Positions 32,943-42,078 of a DNA stretch of 64,000 bases are shown piece after piece (the stretch's first letter is position 1; each line of letters opens with the position of its first letter). The stretch is from Taklimakanibacter albus. Lineage in GTDB: Bacteria > Pseudomonadota > Alphaproteobacteria > Rhizobiales > Aestuariivirgaceae. The stretch covers positions 1,178,001 through 1,242,000 of the forward strand of contig NZ_JAENHL010000006.1 in assembly GCF_016595235.1 (NCBI RefSeq). The letters are read 5' to 3'. The notes below the pieces were generated by a model that did no database searches, was not told the DNA's origin, and saw nothing but the letters and a program-made list of their open reading frames with translations. The translations under genes and the position numbers were made by a program.

Positions 32943-33866
32943 ATGGTTCGTTCTTCACCGCGCCTGCCGCCTGCCCTGCTCTTGATCACGGCCTGTGCCT
33001 TCTGGGGCGCCGCCACCGTTCTCAACAAGGCTTTGCTGGCGTCCATTTCGCCGATCACCTTGCTCGTCCTACAGCTCGCGCCAAGCGCGATCGCTCTATG
33101 GATCATCGTCACGGCGACCAAGCGGCCACTGCCGCCCAGATCGCTGATGCTCCCGCTGATCCTGCTCGGCGTCCTCAATCCCGGCATATCCTATACGCTC
33201 AGCCTAATGGGACTCATGAACATAAGCGCGAGCGTCGCCACGATGTTATGGGCGGCGGAACCGCTGATGATCCTCGGTCTGGCGGCGCTGCTTATCGGCG
33301 AAGCGATCACCTGGCGGTTGTTGCTTACCATGTTGATCGGCGCGTTTGGTGTCGCCCTCGTCGCCAATATCGGCGGCGCGCTCGATGGCATGGGCGGAGA
33401 TCCGATTGCAACGCTGCTGCTTCTGGGAGCGGTGTTGTGCTGCGCCTTCTACACGGTGTTTTCGCGGAAGCTGAGCGAGATGGTCGATCCGATCACCACG
33501 GTGGCCGTCCAGCAAAGCGCCGGCCTCGCATGGGCGCTCGCTTTGCTGTCCACCGGCACAAGGTTCGGGACACCGACGGATTTCCTGGTCATTTCACCGG
33601 ACCTCTTCGCTGCAGCAGCCCTTTCCGGACTGCTTTATTACGCGGCCGCCTATTGTCTCTATATCGCGGCACTCCGCGACGTCCCTGCCGCCATTGCCGG
33701 CGGCTACTTCAACGTCATACCGATCTTCGGCATCGGGCTGGCCTATCTGTTCCTCGGTGAGAGGCTCACCCTCATACAGTGGCTGGGAGCGGCGGCAGTC
33801 CTCGTCTCGGGCTATATGCTGGTCCGTCTCACCAGCAGGGCCGAGCCGGTGCATTCGGCTACGTGA
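32943..33866 (+). CDS. EamA/DMT-family exporter
   Basis: A 307-residue membrane protein with ten hydrophobic segments and two EamA repeats. ACAFWGAATVLNKALLASISPITLLVLQL opens the first; YYAAAYCLYIAALRDVPAAIAGGYFNVIPIFGI is in the second. GGAG precedes the ATG. It lies beyond the arsenic genes, but nothing ties it to arsenic. Confidence 0.88.
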   Translation: MVRSSPRLPPALLLITACAFWGAATVLNKALLASISPITLLVLQLAPSAIALWIIVTATKRPLPPRSLMLPLILLGVLNPGISYTLSLMGLMNISASVATMLWAAEPLMILGLAALLIGEAITWRLLLTMLIGAFGVALVANIGGALDGMGGDPIATLLLLGAVLCCAFYTVFSRKLSEMVDPITTVAVQQSAGLAWALALLSTGTRFGTPTDFLVISPDLFAAAALSGLLYYAAAYCLYIAALRDVPAAIAGGYFNVIPIFGIGLAYLFLGERLTLIQWLGAAAVLVSGYMLVRLTSRAEPVHSAT

Positions 33867-33887
33867 TCGCAACGGCTCTGCGGGCGT

Positions 33888-34868
33888 TCAACCAGCGCTG
33901 AACGCTTGCAGATCCGGCCCTAGCATGGCTTGCCGCAGAAGGCTCGCCGCGCCATTGGCGCCGGTGAGCAGGATCACGACGCGTTTGCCCTTGATCTCGT
34001 CGCGGCGCCGCCAGGCGCCGGCGAGCCCGGCCGCCGCCCCCGGCTCGACCAATATACGTCCGGCCGTCGCGGCCGTATGCAGCGCCGGCAAGAGCGACGC
34101 CTCCGGCACCAGGAAGGCGTCATCGACCGAGTGCAGCAAGGTCGCGAGCGCCAGCAAGGCCGGCACCCGGCAGACGATGCAATCGCCGACGGTGCGGATG
34201 TCGCGCTCGACCGGACGGCGCGCATGGTAGCTCTCGACCATCGCCGGCGCCCCGTCCGACTGCACCGCCCAGACTTGTGTCTTCGGCTGATGGATCTTCA
34301 CACCAAGGCCGGTGCCGCCGGCGAGCGAGCCGCTGCCCATCGGCACCAGCACGATATCGACGCTGTCGAGCGCCAGCCCGATCTCGAGCCCGGCGGTCGC
34401 CGCTCCCGCAATAAGCGACGCGCTTTCGCCGTCATCCACGAATTCGCCACCCCTCTCGGCCGCATGGCTTCGCGCTCTGTCCTTGGCGGCATCGATATCC
34501 GATCCGCCAATATGGAGCTTGCCGCCGAACCGGCGGATCGCGGCGAGCTTCTCGGCGACGCAGCCTTCCGGGACGAAGACATCTGCAGGCATCCCCAGAA
34601 GCCGCGCCGCATAGGCGACCCCTTGGCCGTGATTGCCGGTCGAGGCGGTAACGGCGGCGACGGGTTTATTGGAAGCCGTCAGCAGCGCATTGAGGGCGCC
34701 ACGCAATTTGAAGGATGCGATCGGCCCCGTCGTCTCGACCTTGAGCCAGATATCGGCCACCAGCAGCTCGGACAAAGCGGCGGAGCGAAATAAGGGCGTC
34801 GGCTGCCCGAGATGGGGGGCCAGCCGCTCGGCGGCGGCGAGGATGTCTGCTTGCGAGGGTATGTTCAT
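33888..34868 (-). CDS. threonine/serine dehydratase-like PLP enzyme
   Basis: A 326-residue fold-type II PLP enzyme. The PLP lysine is in ASFKLRGALNAL near residue 53; the phosphate-binding Gly loop is MGSGSLAGG near residue 178; STGNHGQG is the Asn loop. The 326-residue length without an ACT domain is that of catabolic threonine dehydratase or serine racemase-like enzymes. It is divergent from an Lrp-type regulator, its likely controller. Confidence 0.88.
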   Translation of the reverse strand: MNIPSQADILAAAERLAPHLGQPTPLFRSAALSELLVADIWLKVETTGPIASFKLRGALNALLTASNKPVAAVTASTGNHGQGVAYAARLLGMPADVFVPEGCVAEKLAAIRRFGGKLHIGGSDIDAAKDRARSHAAERGGEFVDDGESASLIAGAATAGLEIGLALDSVDIVLVPMGSGSLAGGTGLGVKIHQPKTQVWAVQSDGAPAMVESYHARRPVERDIRTVGDCIVCRVPALLALATLLHSVDDAFLVPEASLLPALHTAATAGRILVEPGAAAGLAGAWRRRDEIKGKRVVILLTGANGAASLLRQAMLGPDLQAFSAG

Positions 34869-34962
34869 GCCTTCCTTTTACCGTCCCTCTGATTTGAGTA
34901 GATTGCAAACTGGCATACCGTGTGTTTCATAGATTCCGATTTTCGATACCAAAGCGGAATCT

Positions 34963-35424
34963 ATGATAAAACTCGACGACGTCGACCGCCGCCTGCTGCG
35001 GCGGCTGCAGACCGACAACCGCGAGACCAATCTCGATCTGGCGGCGGCTGTCGGCATCTCGCCGCCGGCCTGCCTGAGAAGAGTGCGGCGGCTGCGCGAG
35101 GCGGGTATCGTCCGCGCCGATGTGGCCCTCCTCGATCCCTCGGTCGCCGGCACCCATCTCACCATCCTGGTCGAAGTCATGCTGGAGCGTGAGCGCCTCG
35201 ATGTGGTCGAGGGTTTCAAGCGCGCCGTGGCGGCCGAGGAGGCCGTGACCCAATGCTGGCTGGTGACCGGTGATCCCGATTTCGTCCTGGTGGTGCGCGT
35301 CCCCGATATGGACGCCTATGAGAGGCTGACCCAGCGCCTCTTCTATGCCAATCCCAATATTGCCAAATACCGCACCTTGGTTTCGATCTCCGAAGTCAAA
35401 TTCGAGACTAAGCTGCCGATATAG
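34963..35424 (+). CDS. Lrp/AsnC-family regulator
   Basis: A 153-residue protein. The HTH is LRRLQTDNRETNLDLAAAVGISPPACLRRVRRL in the first 45 residues. The RAM domain follows and ends KYRTLVSISEVKF. It probably controls the divergent dehydratase gene in response to an amino acid. The 94-base gap between them holds both promoters. Confidence 0.93.
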   Translation: MIKLDDVDRRLLRRLQTDNRETNLDLAAAVGISPPACLRRVRRLREAGIVRADVALLDPSVAGTHLTILVEVMLERERLDVVEGFKRAVAAEEAVTQCWLVTGDPDFVLVVRVPDMDAYERLTQRLFYANPNIAKYRTLVSISEVKFETKLPI

Positions 35425-35446
35425 CCCTAAGAAAGCTCGAGCAACC

Positions 35447-35971
35447 ATGATCTATCTCGTCGGAGGTCCGCCGCGTGTCGGTAAAAGCACTCTGGCTCTC
35501 ATCGCTCTCGAAGAGGCCGGAATCCCCTATTGCTCGACCGACATGATTGTCGGCATGCTCGAACTCGGCGCCCCCCAGCTCGGCGTTCGTCACGGCTTCC
35601 ATGCCGACAAGGCAAACTCGATGACCGGTCTCCTCACCCATTTCGTGTGCTGCGCCGATATCGGCAATGACGCCTATCTCATCGAAGGCGACGTCATTAC
35701 GCCGACCTTCGCCCAGCTGATCGCGCCGCAGTTGAGCGAAATGCGCGCCGTCTTCCTGGGCAACAGCGCGCTCACTCTGGACGACCTGCGCCATGCGCCG
35801 GACTGGCTCGAGAATTCGGAAACGGCCGAGTATGAAACGGTACGACACAAAATTGTCGCGCGCAGCCAACAGCTCCGGACAGAATGCGAGCAGCTGGGTT
35901 ATGCATATGTCGAGATGAGCCAGGACCGCAATGCAAGTTTCGCAGCGGCCCTCAAGGCCCTCGATCTGTAA
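35447..35971 (+). CDS. P-loop NTPase/kinase-like protein
   Basis: A 174-residue protein with Walker A GGPPRVGKST at residues 6-15. It resembles small 2-phosphoglycerate-kinase-like or adenylate-kinase-like P-loop proteins: YCSTDMIVGML follows the first helix, and LIEGDVITP resembles a Walker B region. The substrate is unknown. The stop lies 20 bases inside the convergent DUF4166 gene. Confidence 0.75.
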   Translation: MIYLVGGPPRVGKSTLALIALEEAGIPYCSTDMIVGMLELGAPQLGVRHGFHADKANSMTGLLTHFVCCADIGNDAYLIEGDVITPTFAQLIAPQLSEMRAVFLGNSALTLDDLRHAPDWLENSETAEYETVRHKIVARSQQLRTECEQLGYAYVEMSQDRNASFAAALKALDL

Positions 35972-37658
35972 CCGCCACGGGCACCAGCCAGCCCCGATAA
36001 CGCACGATAAGGCCCGTCAGGGGATGACCAATCTCCACGTGGAAGTGGAAGCGTCCCTCTTCCACGCTCTCATGCGCTGTCGAGCGCGGGCACAGGAACA
36101 TCGGCATGGGAATGCCGAAGGCCCGCCAGTGGCGCAGGACGAGCGACAGGCGTCCGTCCTTCAGCACCAGCGCCATGGCGAAGGTCAAAGGGCCGAAGCG
36201 CTCGTAAAGCAAAACCTCATCCTGGCCCGTGCCGGCGAACTGCGCGCTGTGGAAAGTCTCGGCGCCGAAACTGCGCGTCCAGGTCTCGACGCCATGCGTG
36301 ACGTCGAAACGCACCCGAACCGGCGTGTCGGCGGTCGCGGCGGGAAAGCCGATGACGGCGCCGGCGAGGCGCGCCAGGAAGCCCTGCCCGCGCTCGACGC
36401 CGGCGCGCCCTTCCGCCAGAGCCGTCGTCTCAACCTGATGCATCGCGCGGATTTCCGCCGGCAATTCCTTCCATGCCGAACCCAGGATGCGCTCATAGAG
36501 CGGCGCCCCGTCGGGCAACGGCTCATGCCTGACGCCCCATGCGATCGACCGGCCGGCGAAGAGGCGTTCATAGTCGGCAAGCTCGAGGTCGCGTGTTGCC
36601 GCCCGTGCTCCCGTCAGAGGCGTATGTCCCTCCAGCATCTTGTGGATATAGGCCGCGACCGCCATTGCGGGGATATAAGGTCCGTCATCACCTTCTGCAG
36701 CGAGGTGCCAGGAACGGGTGACGGGCCGGCTGTTTTCATCCATGCCCGCCACTTCCATGAACATGCCGCTCCGATGTTCGCCCCAGCGCAAAGTCCGCGT
36801 CACGCCATGGATCAGCGGCGCCAGGGCGATAAGACTGCGCAGCACGCGCAAACGGACCAGCCAGGCCGCGCCGATGAACAGCCGGTGGAACACCTCCGGC
36901 ACGGGAGCGGCGCCGATCCAGATGTCGCGGGCCTCGGGCCAGAGCTCAGCCAGCGCTCTCAGATCCGGCACTTCGACGAGCGAAAACAGCCGGCTGCACA
37001 GCGGCACGCCACCCGGTGGCGCGATGGTGAAGCGTATTTGCTCCGTGGCCGGATAACCGGTCGCATGAGCGCCGTCTCGCCGCAGGACAATCGGCTTTCC
37101 GGCATAAGAGGCAATGGCCCGCATCACATTCAAGCCCAGATCCGCAAAAGGTGAGGGCGCGAGACCACCGCGGATGGAGTCGATATGCGTCATACCACTG
37201 ATGAGGTGGCGCACCGCCGCCGCGGAAAGCGCTGGAAAGCTCGACGCGCCGGAGAGGACACAGAGTCCTGCCGTCCTGGCCCGCTGATCAAAGGCCGAAA
37301 TGCCCATGACGAAATCGGCGCTGTCGGCCAGATCGAGATAATGCGCGCCTTGCACGATCGCCGCCTCGACGAGACGATATTGCCCCGCGCCATAGGCCTG
37401 GAAGGGACCGCTCGCATCGACGACGACGTCCGGCTCGAGCCGCGCCAGCTGTTGTGCCAGTTCGCCGTCACGATCGAACACCGCCGGAACGAGCTCGGCT
37501 TGAAGTGACTTTCGCCCCGCGCAGTAGTCCTCGGCGTGTTTCAGCGAACGCCCCGCGACGATGATCGTGAGGCGCGCTTCGTCCTCCAGAAGCTCGACGA
37601 TCCGGCCGCCGAAGCTGCCATAGCCGCCGACGATCAGGAGTCTGAGACGCTTGCCCAT
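35952..37658 (-). CDS. saccharopine dehydrogenase-like NAD(P) domain plus DUF4166
   Basis: A 568-residue protein. The N-terminal Rossmann domain has LLIVGGYGSFGGRIVELL (residues 7-24) and VVDASGPFQAYG, as in saccharopine dehydrogenase-like proteins. The C-terminal 190 residues match DUF4166 (MHQVETTALAEGRAGVERGQGFLARL, GFPAATADTPVRV, WTRSFG). Enzymatic role unknown; possibly a dehydrogenase linked to a lipid-type substrate. Confidence 0.85.
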   Translation of the reverse strand: MGKRLRLLIVGGYGSFGGRIVELLEDEARLTIIVAGRSLKHAEDYCAGRKSLQAELVPAVFDRDGELAQQLARLEPDVVVDASGPFQAYGAGQYRLVEAAIVQGAHYLDLADSADFVMGISAFDQRARTAGLCVLSGASSFPALSAAAVRHLISGMTHIDSIRGGLAPSPFADLGLNVMRAIASYAGKPIVLRRDGAHATGYPATEQIRFTIAPPGGVPLCSRLFSLVEVPDLRALAELWPEARDIWIGAAPVPEVFHRLFIGAAWLVRLRVLRSLIALAPLIHGVTRTLRWGEHRSGMFMEVAGMDENSRPVTRSWHLAAEGDDGPYIPAMAVAAYIHKMLEGHTPLTGARAATRDLELADYERLFAGRSIAWGVRHEPLPDGAPLYERILGSAWKELPAEIRAMHQVETTALAEGRAGVERGQGFLARLAGAVIGFPAATADTPVRVRFDVTHGVETWTRSFGAETFHSAQFAGTGQDEVLLYERFGPLTFAMALVLKDGRLSLVLRHWRAFGIPMPMFLCPRSTAHESVEEGRFHFHVEIGHPLTGLIVRYRGWLVPVAVTDRGP

Positions 37659-37714
37659 TGGGGGAGATGATCCTGTGCCGGGATCACCTCCCTAGCAAAT
37701 AGGCCGATACGCCA

Positions 37715-38632
37715 TCAAGGCTGCGCGGGCAGTGTGTGGACCAGGCCGCGCGTGAACCCCGAAGGAAATACGGTCAGATGATTTTCTCCGGCCAGCACTT
37801 CGGACTTCACGCGCAGACCGGGATAGCCGCGTTTCATCACGCGTCGCTCGAACAGCTGGAGATCCTTCACCATGTCACGGTTGCGATTGAAGCGCCGGTC
37901 ATTCGGATGAACGCCCTCGAAGGCGCCGACATAGAGGAAGACATTGGCGGCAAGGTCGCGATGCGCCTTGGCATAGTCCGCTTCGATTTTCCACATCACG
38001 TGATTGTCGTACCAGAAGGACGGGCTGCCGAGGATGTAGTCTCGGAAGAGCTGCGGCTCGGAGAGCAGGATCTGCGCGCCGAGCAGGCCGCCATAGGAAT
38101 GGCCCATGAAGACACGGCGGCCGGGATCGGCCCGGAATTTACGCTCGACGAAAGGCAGCACCTGATCGCGCAGATAGCGCTGATACTGAGCGCCCTGCCC
38201 GTGCACTGCCTTCTTGGGCGCCCCCTCGCCACCGCGGATCGTCGGCGTGTAATCGCGCCGCCGGCTGGTCATGCCGTCCTCGCCTTTGGCATAGGACAGG
38301 CCGACCAGGATGAACTCCTCGGTCACCGGCCCGTCGAGATTGATGCGCCGGGTGATGCTGCGGATGAGCGGGAAACCGTAATCGGCGTCGGCGACATAGA
38401 GAACGGGATAACGGCGCTCCGGCTCGTGCGCATAACTCGCCGGAAGGCTCACAAAGACCTCATAGAGGCGACCCGATCGCGGATCGGGCACCGACCAGAC
38501 CTGCGTGCCCTCGAGCGTATAAGCCCGCCCCTCTTCCGTCGCGGGCGCCGATCGCGCGATTGACGGGACGGCGATCAGCGTGAGGCCGATGACCGCCGCA
38601 GAAAGAAGCTTCGTGTCGCAAATGATACGCAT
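37715..38632 (-). CDS. secreted esterase (ferri-siderophore esterase-like)
   Basis: A 305-residue alpha/beta hydrolase with a signal peptide (MRIICDTKLLS to ARSA|PA). It belongs to the esterase D/Fes-like fold: RRYPVLYVADADYGFPLIRS, then the nucleophile in GHSYGGLLGAQIL, and a late GENHLTVFP with the catalytic His. It could release iron from siderophores or cleave other esters. The ATG at 38632 is chosen since the signal peptide begins there. Confidence 0.83.
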   Translation of the reverse strand: MRIICDTKLLSAAVIGLTLIAVPSIARSAPATEEGRAYTLEGTQVWSVPDPRSGRLYEVFVSLPASYAHEPERRYPVLYVADADYGFPLIRSITRRINLDGPVTEEFILVGLSYAKGEDGMTSRRRDYTPTIRGGEGAPKKAVHGQGAQYQRYLRDQVLPFVERKFRADPGRRVFMGHSYGGLLGAQILLSEPQLFRDYILGSPSFWYDNHVMWKIEADYAKAHRDLAANVFLYVGAFEGVHPNDRRFNRNRDMVKDLQLFERRVMKRGYPGLRVKSEVLAGENHLTVFPSGFTRGLVHTLPAQP

Positions 38633-38697
38633 AGGTCCCCGGAAATGAGCGAGCTGAACCGTCCCTGCGAACTCTCTCACGGCGGTCTGCGGTCGAT

Positions 38698-39576
38698 TTA
38701 AGGCACCTTTACGCCACGCGACTCCACAGCCGGCACCGCGATTCGGCGCCAGGACGCCGCCACCTCCTCCGGGCTAGCCGCGCGGACCGCTTTCAGATCG
38801 CGCGGATAGGCGACACCATCGGCTTCACTGAGGCGTGTCGCGTGAAACTGCCCGTTGCTGGCGCGCAGAATCCACCCAGCCTCCGAACACTCCTGGGAGA
38901 CGAGATAGATTGCACCGGGCGCGATCTCGCCGGGTTTGAGCTCGTCGGGCTCCTCGGCGATGCCCCACATCCGCGTCTTGGCCACCGGCGAGATCGCGTT
39001 GACGATGATGCCGTGCGGCGCGCCCTCATCGGCCAGCACATTGACGATGCCGACGGCGCCGATCTTCGCCGCCGCATAAGCGGCAAGGCCAGGCTGCACA
39101 TATTGTGGATAGAGCGCACGGTCTGACGTCGTCAAAAGGATACGCCCATAGTTCCGCGCCTTCATCGCCGGCCAGGCTGCCTGGGCTAACCACAACGGCG
39201 ACTTGACACCGAGCGCCAGCATCCGGTCGAGGAACGCCTCGTCGAGCTCCTCGATGCGCTGATAGCCGACCCAGCCGGCATTATGGATCAGCACATCGAG
39301 ACGGCCATGTTTCTCCAGCACGCGCGCGACGAGCGCATGGCACTCGTCCCGCGTCTCGATACTGCCGCTTTCGCCGAAGGCCTTGCCGCCGATGGCCTGT
39401 AGTCCCGCCGCCGCGGCATGCGCGACGGCCGGATCATGGCCCTGGCCGTCGGATCCGGCACCGACATCGTGGACGACGACCACGGCGCCGCGTTCAGCCA
39501 GAAGCTTCGCATATGCGAAGCCGATGCCCCGGCCGGCGCCGGTGATGAGGGCCACCTGCCCGTCGAACCTGATCAT
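38698..39576 (-). CDS. SDR-family oxidoreductase
   Basis: A 292-residue short-chain dehydrogenase. The cofactor motif is TGAGRGIG (residues 13-20); NAG and VKSPLWLAQ follow, and the catalytic Tyr-Lys is YAAAKIG near residue 168. The inserted GAGSDGQGHDP segment is typical of the hydroxysteroid/multifunctional-enzyme 2 type of SDR. Substrate unknown. Confidence 0.9.
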   Translation of the reverse strand: MIRFDGQVALITGAGRGIGFAYAKLLAERGAVVVVHDVGAGSDGQGHDPAVAHAAAAGLQAIGGKAFGESGSIETRDECHALVARVLEKHGRLDVLIHNAGWVGYQRIEELDEAFLDRMLALGVKSPLWLAQAAWPAMKARNYGRILLTTSDRALYPQYVQPGLAAYAAAKIGAVGIVNVLADEGAPHGIIVNAISPVAKTRMWGIAEEPDELKPGEIAPGAIYLVSQECSEAGWILRASNGQFHATRLSEADGVAYPRDLKAVRAASPEEVAASWRRIAVPAVESRGVKVP

Positions 39577-39597
39577 TTGCTCTTCCTTGTCTTAGGT

Positions 39598-40008
39598 TCA
39601 GGCGCTTTCGGGAGCGTCGACCTCGAGGACGGTCAACTCATGCCGCTGGCCGTTCCGCGCCGTCCACAGGATCGACTGTCCGGGCGACAGCCCGATGAGC
39701 GCCGTTCCGACCGGCGTCAGGATCGACATCTTGCCTTTCGCGATATCGGCCTCAGGCGGGAAGACCAGGGAAACGGTGCGCTCGAGCCCCTTCTCGTCTT
39801 TGAAACGCAGGCGCGATCCCATGCGGATGACGCCTTGGGCGATCTTGTCGTCGGCGACGACGCGCGCCCGCTCGAGCTCGCCGGCGAGGTCGTCGGCCAG
39901 CGCCGCGTCGCGCTCAGCGATGGCATCGGCGAGCATGCTCAGCCGGGCATGGTCGCTCGTCGAGATGCTGATTTCGGGCTTCTGGCGGGCTGTGGTGATG
40001 TCGGTCAT
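39598..40008 (-). CDS. rnk: nucleoside diphosphate kinase regulator / GreA-GreB C-terminal domain
   Basis: A 136-residue protein. An N-terminal short coiled coil (HARLSMLADAIAERDAALADDLAGELERA) is followed by the FKBP-like GreA/B C-terminal domain (MGSRLRFKDE, VSLVFPPEADIAKGKMSILTPVGTALIGL). This is the Rnk layout; Rnk binds RNA polymerase without stimulating cleavage. Confidence 0.9.
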   Translation of the reverse strand: MTDITTARQKPEISISTSDHARLSMLADAIAERDAALADDLAGELERARVVADDKIAQGVIRMGSRLRFKDEKGLERTVSLVFPPEADIAKGKMSILTPVGTALIGLSPGQSILWTARNGQRHELTVLEVDAPESA

Positions 40009-40093
40009 GTCAAATAGGCCTATTACGCTTCCGCCCGGTTACGGTGCGGGAGTCCTGCAATTTATGAGGGAAATGAGAGGTTGGCGGCGCCTT

Positions 40094-40226
40094 AGCGACG
40101 AGCGAGCGGAAAAGACTCAAGCCCTGCCCCACGACTCGGAGGTGCCAGGGGGCCGAGCCGGGGGTTACGTTCCCGCGATGGGGCAGGCCCCATAATGAAG
40201 ATGAGTCGTATTTCGCTGCATTTTTT
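40094..40226 (+). ncRNA. candidate rod-like structured RNA
   Basis: Nested long-range pairs: AGCGA (40101-40105)/TCGCT (40213-40217), GACTCA (40114-40119)/TGAGTC (40202-40207), CCTGCCCCA (40123-40131)/TGGGGCAGG (40179-40187), with two small hairpins inside. The last arm runs into TTTTTT at 40221-40226. No coding frame is convincing in 40009-40378. Confidence 0.35.
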
Positions 40227-40378
40227 GCATGGCTCATAGTTGGGGGCGCCGCTCCCGATGTCAAGCGCAACCCGTCCAGGCCCGGTTAACAGTGTCGGGG
40301 CTTGCCCGATTGACAGCGGGCCGGGGATGGAAAATATTCCAAAAAGGAGGGGCAAATCAGCCCTTGGAGGAGAGACGG

Positions 40379-40678
40379 ATGATCAAGATGATGGTGGCGG
40401 CGGCCGGACTTTCGGTCGGTCTGATGATGATGCCGGTGGCGACGGTCCCCGCAAAGGCCGGTGTCAATATCGATATCAATATCGGTGGCAAGAAACGGAT
40501 CAGCTGCCGGCGCGGCGCGCGGATCGCCGAGGATTACGGTTACTTCCGCATTCGCGCCCGTGACTGCAGCGGCGGCACTTACAGCTATTTCGGCCGGCGC
40601 AACGGCAAGAGCTACATCATTTACGTCGACTCCAGGCGCGGCTACGTCTCCGATGTCCGCCGCGTCGGTTATTACTGA
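40379..40678 (+). CDS. small secreted basic protein
   Basis: A 99-residue protein with a signal peptide (MIKMMVAAAGLS to PAKA|GVN). The mature part begins with VNIDINIGGKKRISC and has two cysteines, many Arg and Tyr residues and a YSYFGRRNGKSYIIYVDSR stretch, resembling short PepSY/BA14K-like periplasmic proteins of rhizobia, but I cannot assign it. GGAGGAGAG precedes the ATG. Confidence 0.75.
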   Translation: MIKMMVAAAGLSVGLMMMPVATVPAKAGVNIDINIGGKKRISCRRGARIAEDYGYFRIRARDCSGGTYSYFGRRNGKSYIIYVDSRRGYVSDVRRVGYY

Positions 40679-40705
40679 TACGGCTCGGAAATCGCGAGCC
40701 TAAGC

Positions 40706-40738
40706 AAACAGCGGGCACTTGCCCGCTGTTTTCGTTTG
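40706..40738 (+). terminator. intrinsic terminator
   Basis: Stem AACAGCGGGC/GCCCGCTGTT with an ACTT loop followed by TTCGTTT. It ends the small secreted-protein gene. Confidence 0.9.
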
Positions 40739-40896
40739 GCGTTATTGCTCGTCGATCAATTGCATTTTAATGGAATTGCATCCGTCTGTGACATATGAGC
40801 AACAGTAACGACAATTCGACCACCCTTACCTAGCGTATCACTGGTGCAACAAGGAACTTTGAGGCGTAATCCGACTCATCACTCCTCCATGGAACT

Positions 40897-40920
40897 AAGG
40901 CCCTGCGGGGCCTTTTTCTT
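40897..40920 (+). terminator. orphan intrinsic terminator, possible end of an sRNA
   Basis: Stem AAGGCCC/GGGCCTT followed by TTTCTT on the plus strand. The nearest plus-strand gene already has its own terminator, so a separate short transcript from within 40740-40896 is possible. That stretch carries an ACTCCTCC anti-Shine-Dalgarno-like motif. Confidence 0.6.
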
Positions 40921-40938
40921 TGGCGGAGGGCAAACGGC

Positions 40939-41931
40939 CTAGCAGGCCAAGGCGGCGGCTTCCTGCTGCGTCGCCGAGCGTTCCTTCTCATTTCGGGCTT
41001 TGGCATAGAACTCTTGCGCCTTGGCAAGGCTCTTACAGCTGTCGGCCTTGCGGTCGAGCGAGGCCAGGATAGTGGCGTGCGTGCGGTACTGGACCGCCGA
41101 GACGTAGTCTGACCCGGCCGGTCCCGACAGGCTCTTTTCGGAAAAACTCAACGCCTCGTCGAAACGCTTCATGGCGAGGAGGATCTGCGCCTGGGTGTCG
41201 TTGATGGTCGACAACACGCCCTTGTCGCCCAGTACCTCGGCGATACGTAGCCCTTCCTGCGCCGGGGGCAGCGCTTTGCCATACTGTTTGCCGCGCAGAT
41301 ACATCCAAGCCAGATTGTTATAGGCGAGAGCCTTCATATACGGATCGGCCGGCGACTGCGCCTCTGCCCGTTTGCGGGTCTCCTCGAGATAATATTCTCC
41401 GCGATCGAAATCCCCGTCGTGAACATAGGCAATGCCCAAGGACATGATGATCTGGGATTCGAGCGCCGGATTGATCTCCCTGGCGAGGCTGGCCGCTTCA
41501 TGAAAATACGTGATGGCTTCTCCATACCGCCCACTGGAATCCAATGTTGCGGCCAATTCGACGATGACATGCACCCGGTTCGACTTGAGCAGCGGCGGGA
41601 ACGAGCTCGCATCCACAGCGAGCGCGGCCATCGTATAACGTTCGGCCGCCGCCGCATCCTTCTTGTACTCGCTATTCAGACCGGCCAGCATTCCGTTCAG
41701 ACCGAACTGATATTCCGGCGCGGAGAATGCCTCGTCCGCGACCGCGGCAAGCAGAAGCTGTTCGGCAGCGACGGGGTCCTGGGCGTCCAGCTTGGTGAAC
41801 ACGTTGCGGTGGAGCTCCGCAAATCGCTGCTCCGCCTGGTTTTCGATGTGGAAGTAGGTATACGCCATCAAAGCGAGAACGGCGACGGTGGCGACAACGG
41901 TCGCGACAATGGTGATTAGCGTCTTCTTCAC
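40939..41931 (-). CDS. membrane-anchored TPR protein
   Basis: A 330-residue protein. A single N-terminal TM helix (about residues 5-26) is followed by TPR-like repeats: GRYGEAITYFHEAASLAREI, ALAYNNLAWMYLRGKQYGKAL and LLAMKRFDEALSFSEKSL. It probably acts in protein assembly at the membrane, but there is no clue to its partner. Downstream lies an orphan terminator on the other strand. Confidence 0.82.
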   Translation of the reverse strand: MKKTLITIVATVVATVAVLALMAYTYFHIENQAEQRFAELHRNVFTKLDAQDPVAAEQLLLAAVADEAFSAPEYQFGLNGMLAGLNSEYKKDAAAAERYTMAALAVDASSFPPLLKSNRVHVIVELAATLDSSGRYGEAITYFHEAASLAREINPALESQIIMSLGIAYVHDGDFDRGEYYLEETRKRAEAQSPADPYMKALAYNNLAWMYLRGKQYGKALPPAQEGLRIAEVLGDKGVLSTINDTQAQILLAMKRFDEALSFSEKSLSGPAGSDYVSAVQYRTHATILASLDRKADSCKSLAKAQEFYAKARNEKERSATQQEAAALAC

Positions 41932-42078
41932 AGGATGCCCCCGGCAGATTCGACGCCGACGCTAATCCACGGTCGGCGCCAGGTCGAGACTCTTTCCTGG
42001 GCGTCACCGGCGCGCCACATTGCTGAATCAGAGCTTAGCCGGTAAGTGTCAGATCAAATCAGCCACGGAGTTTCGACG

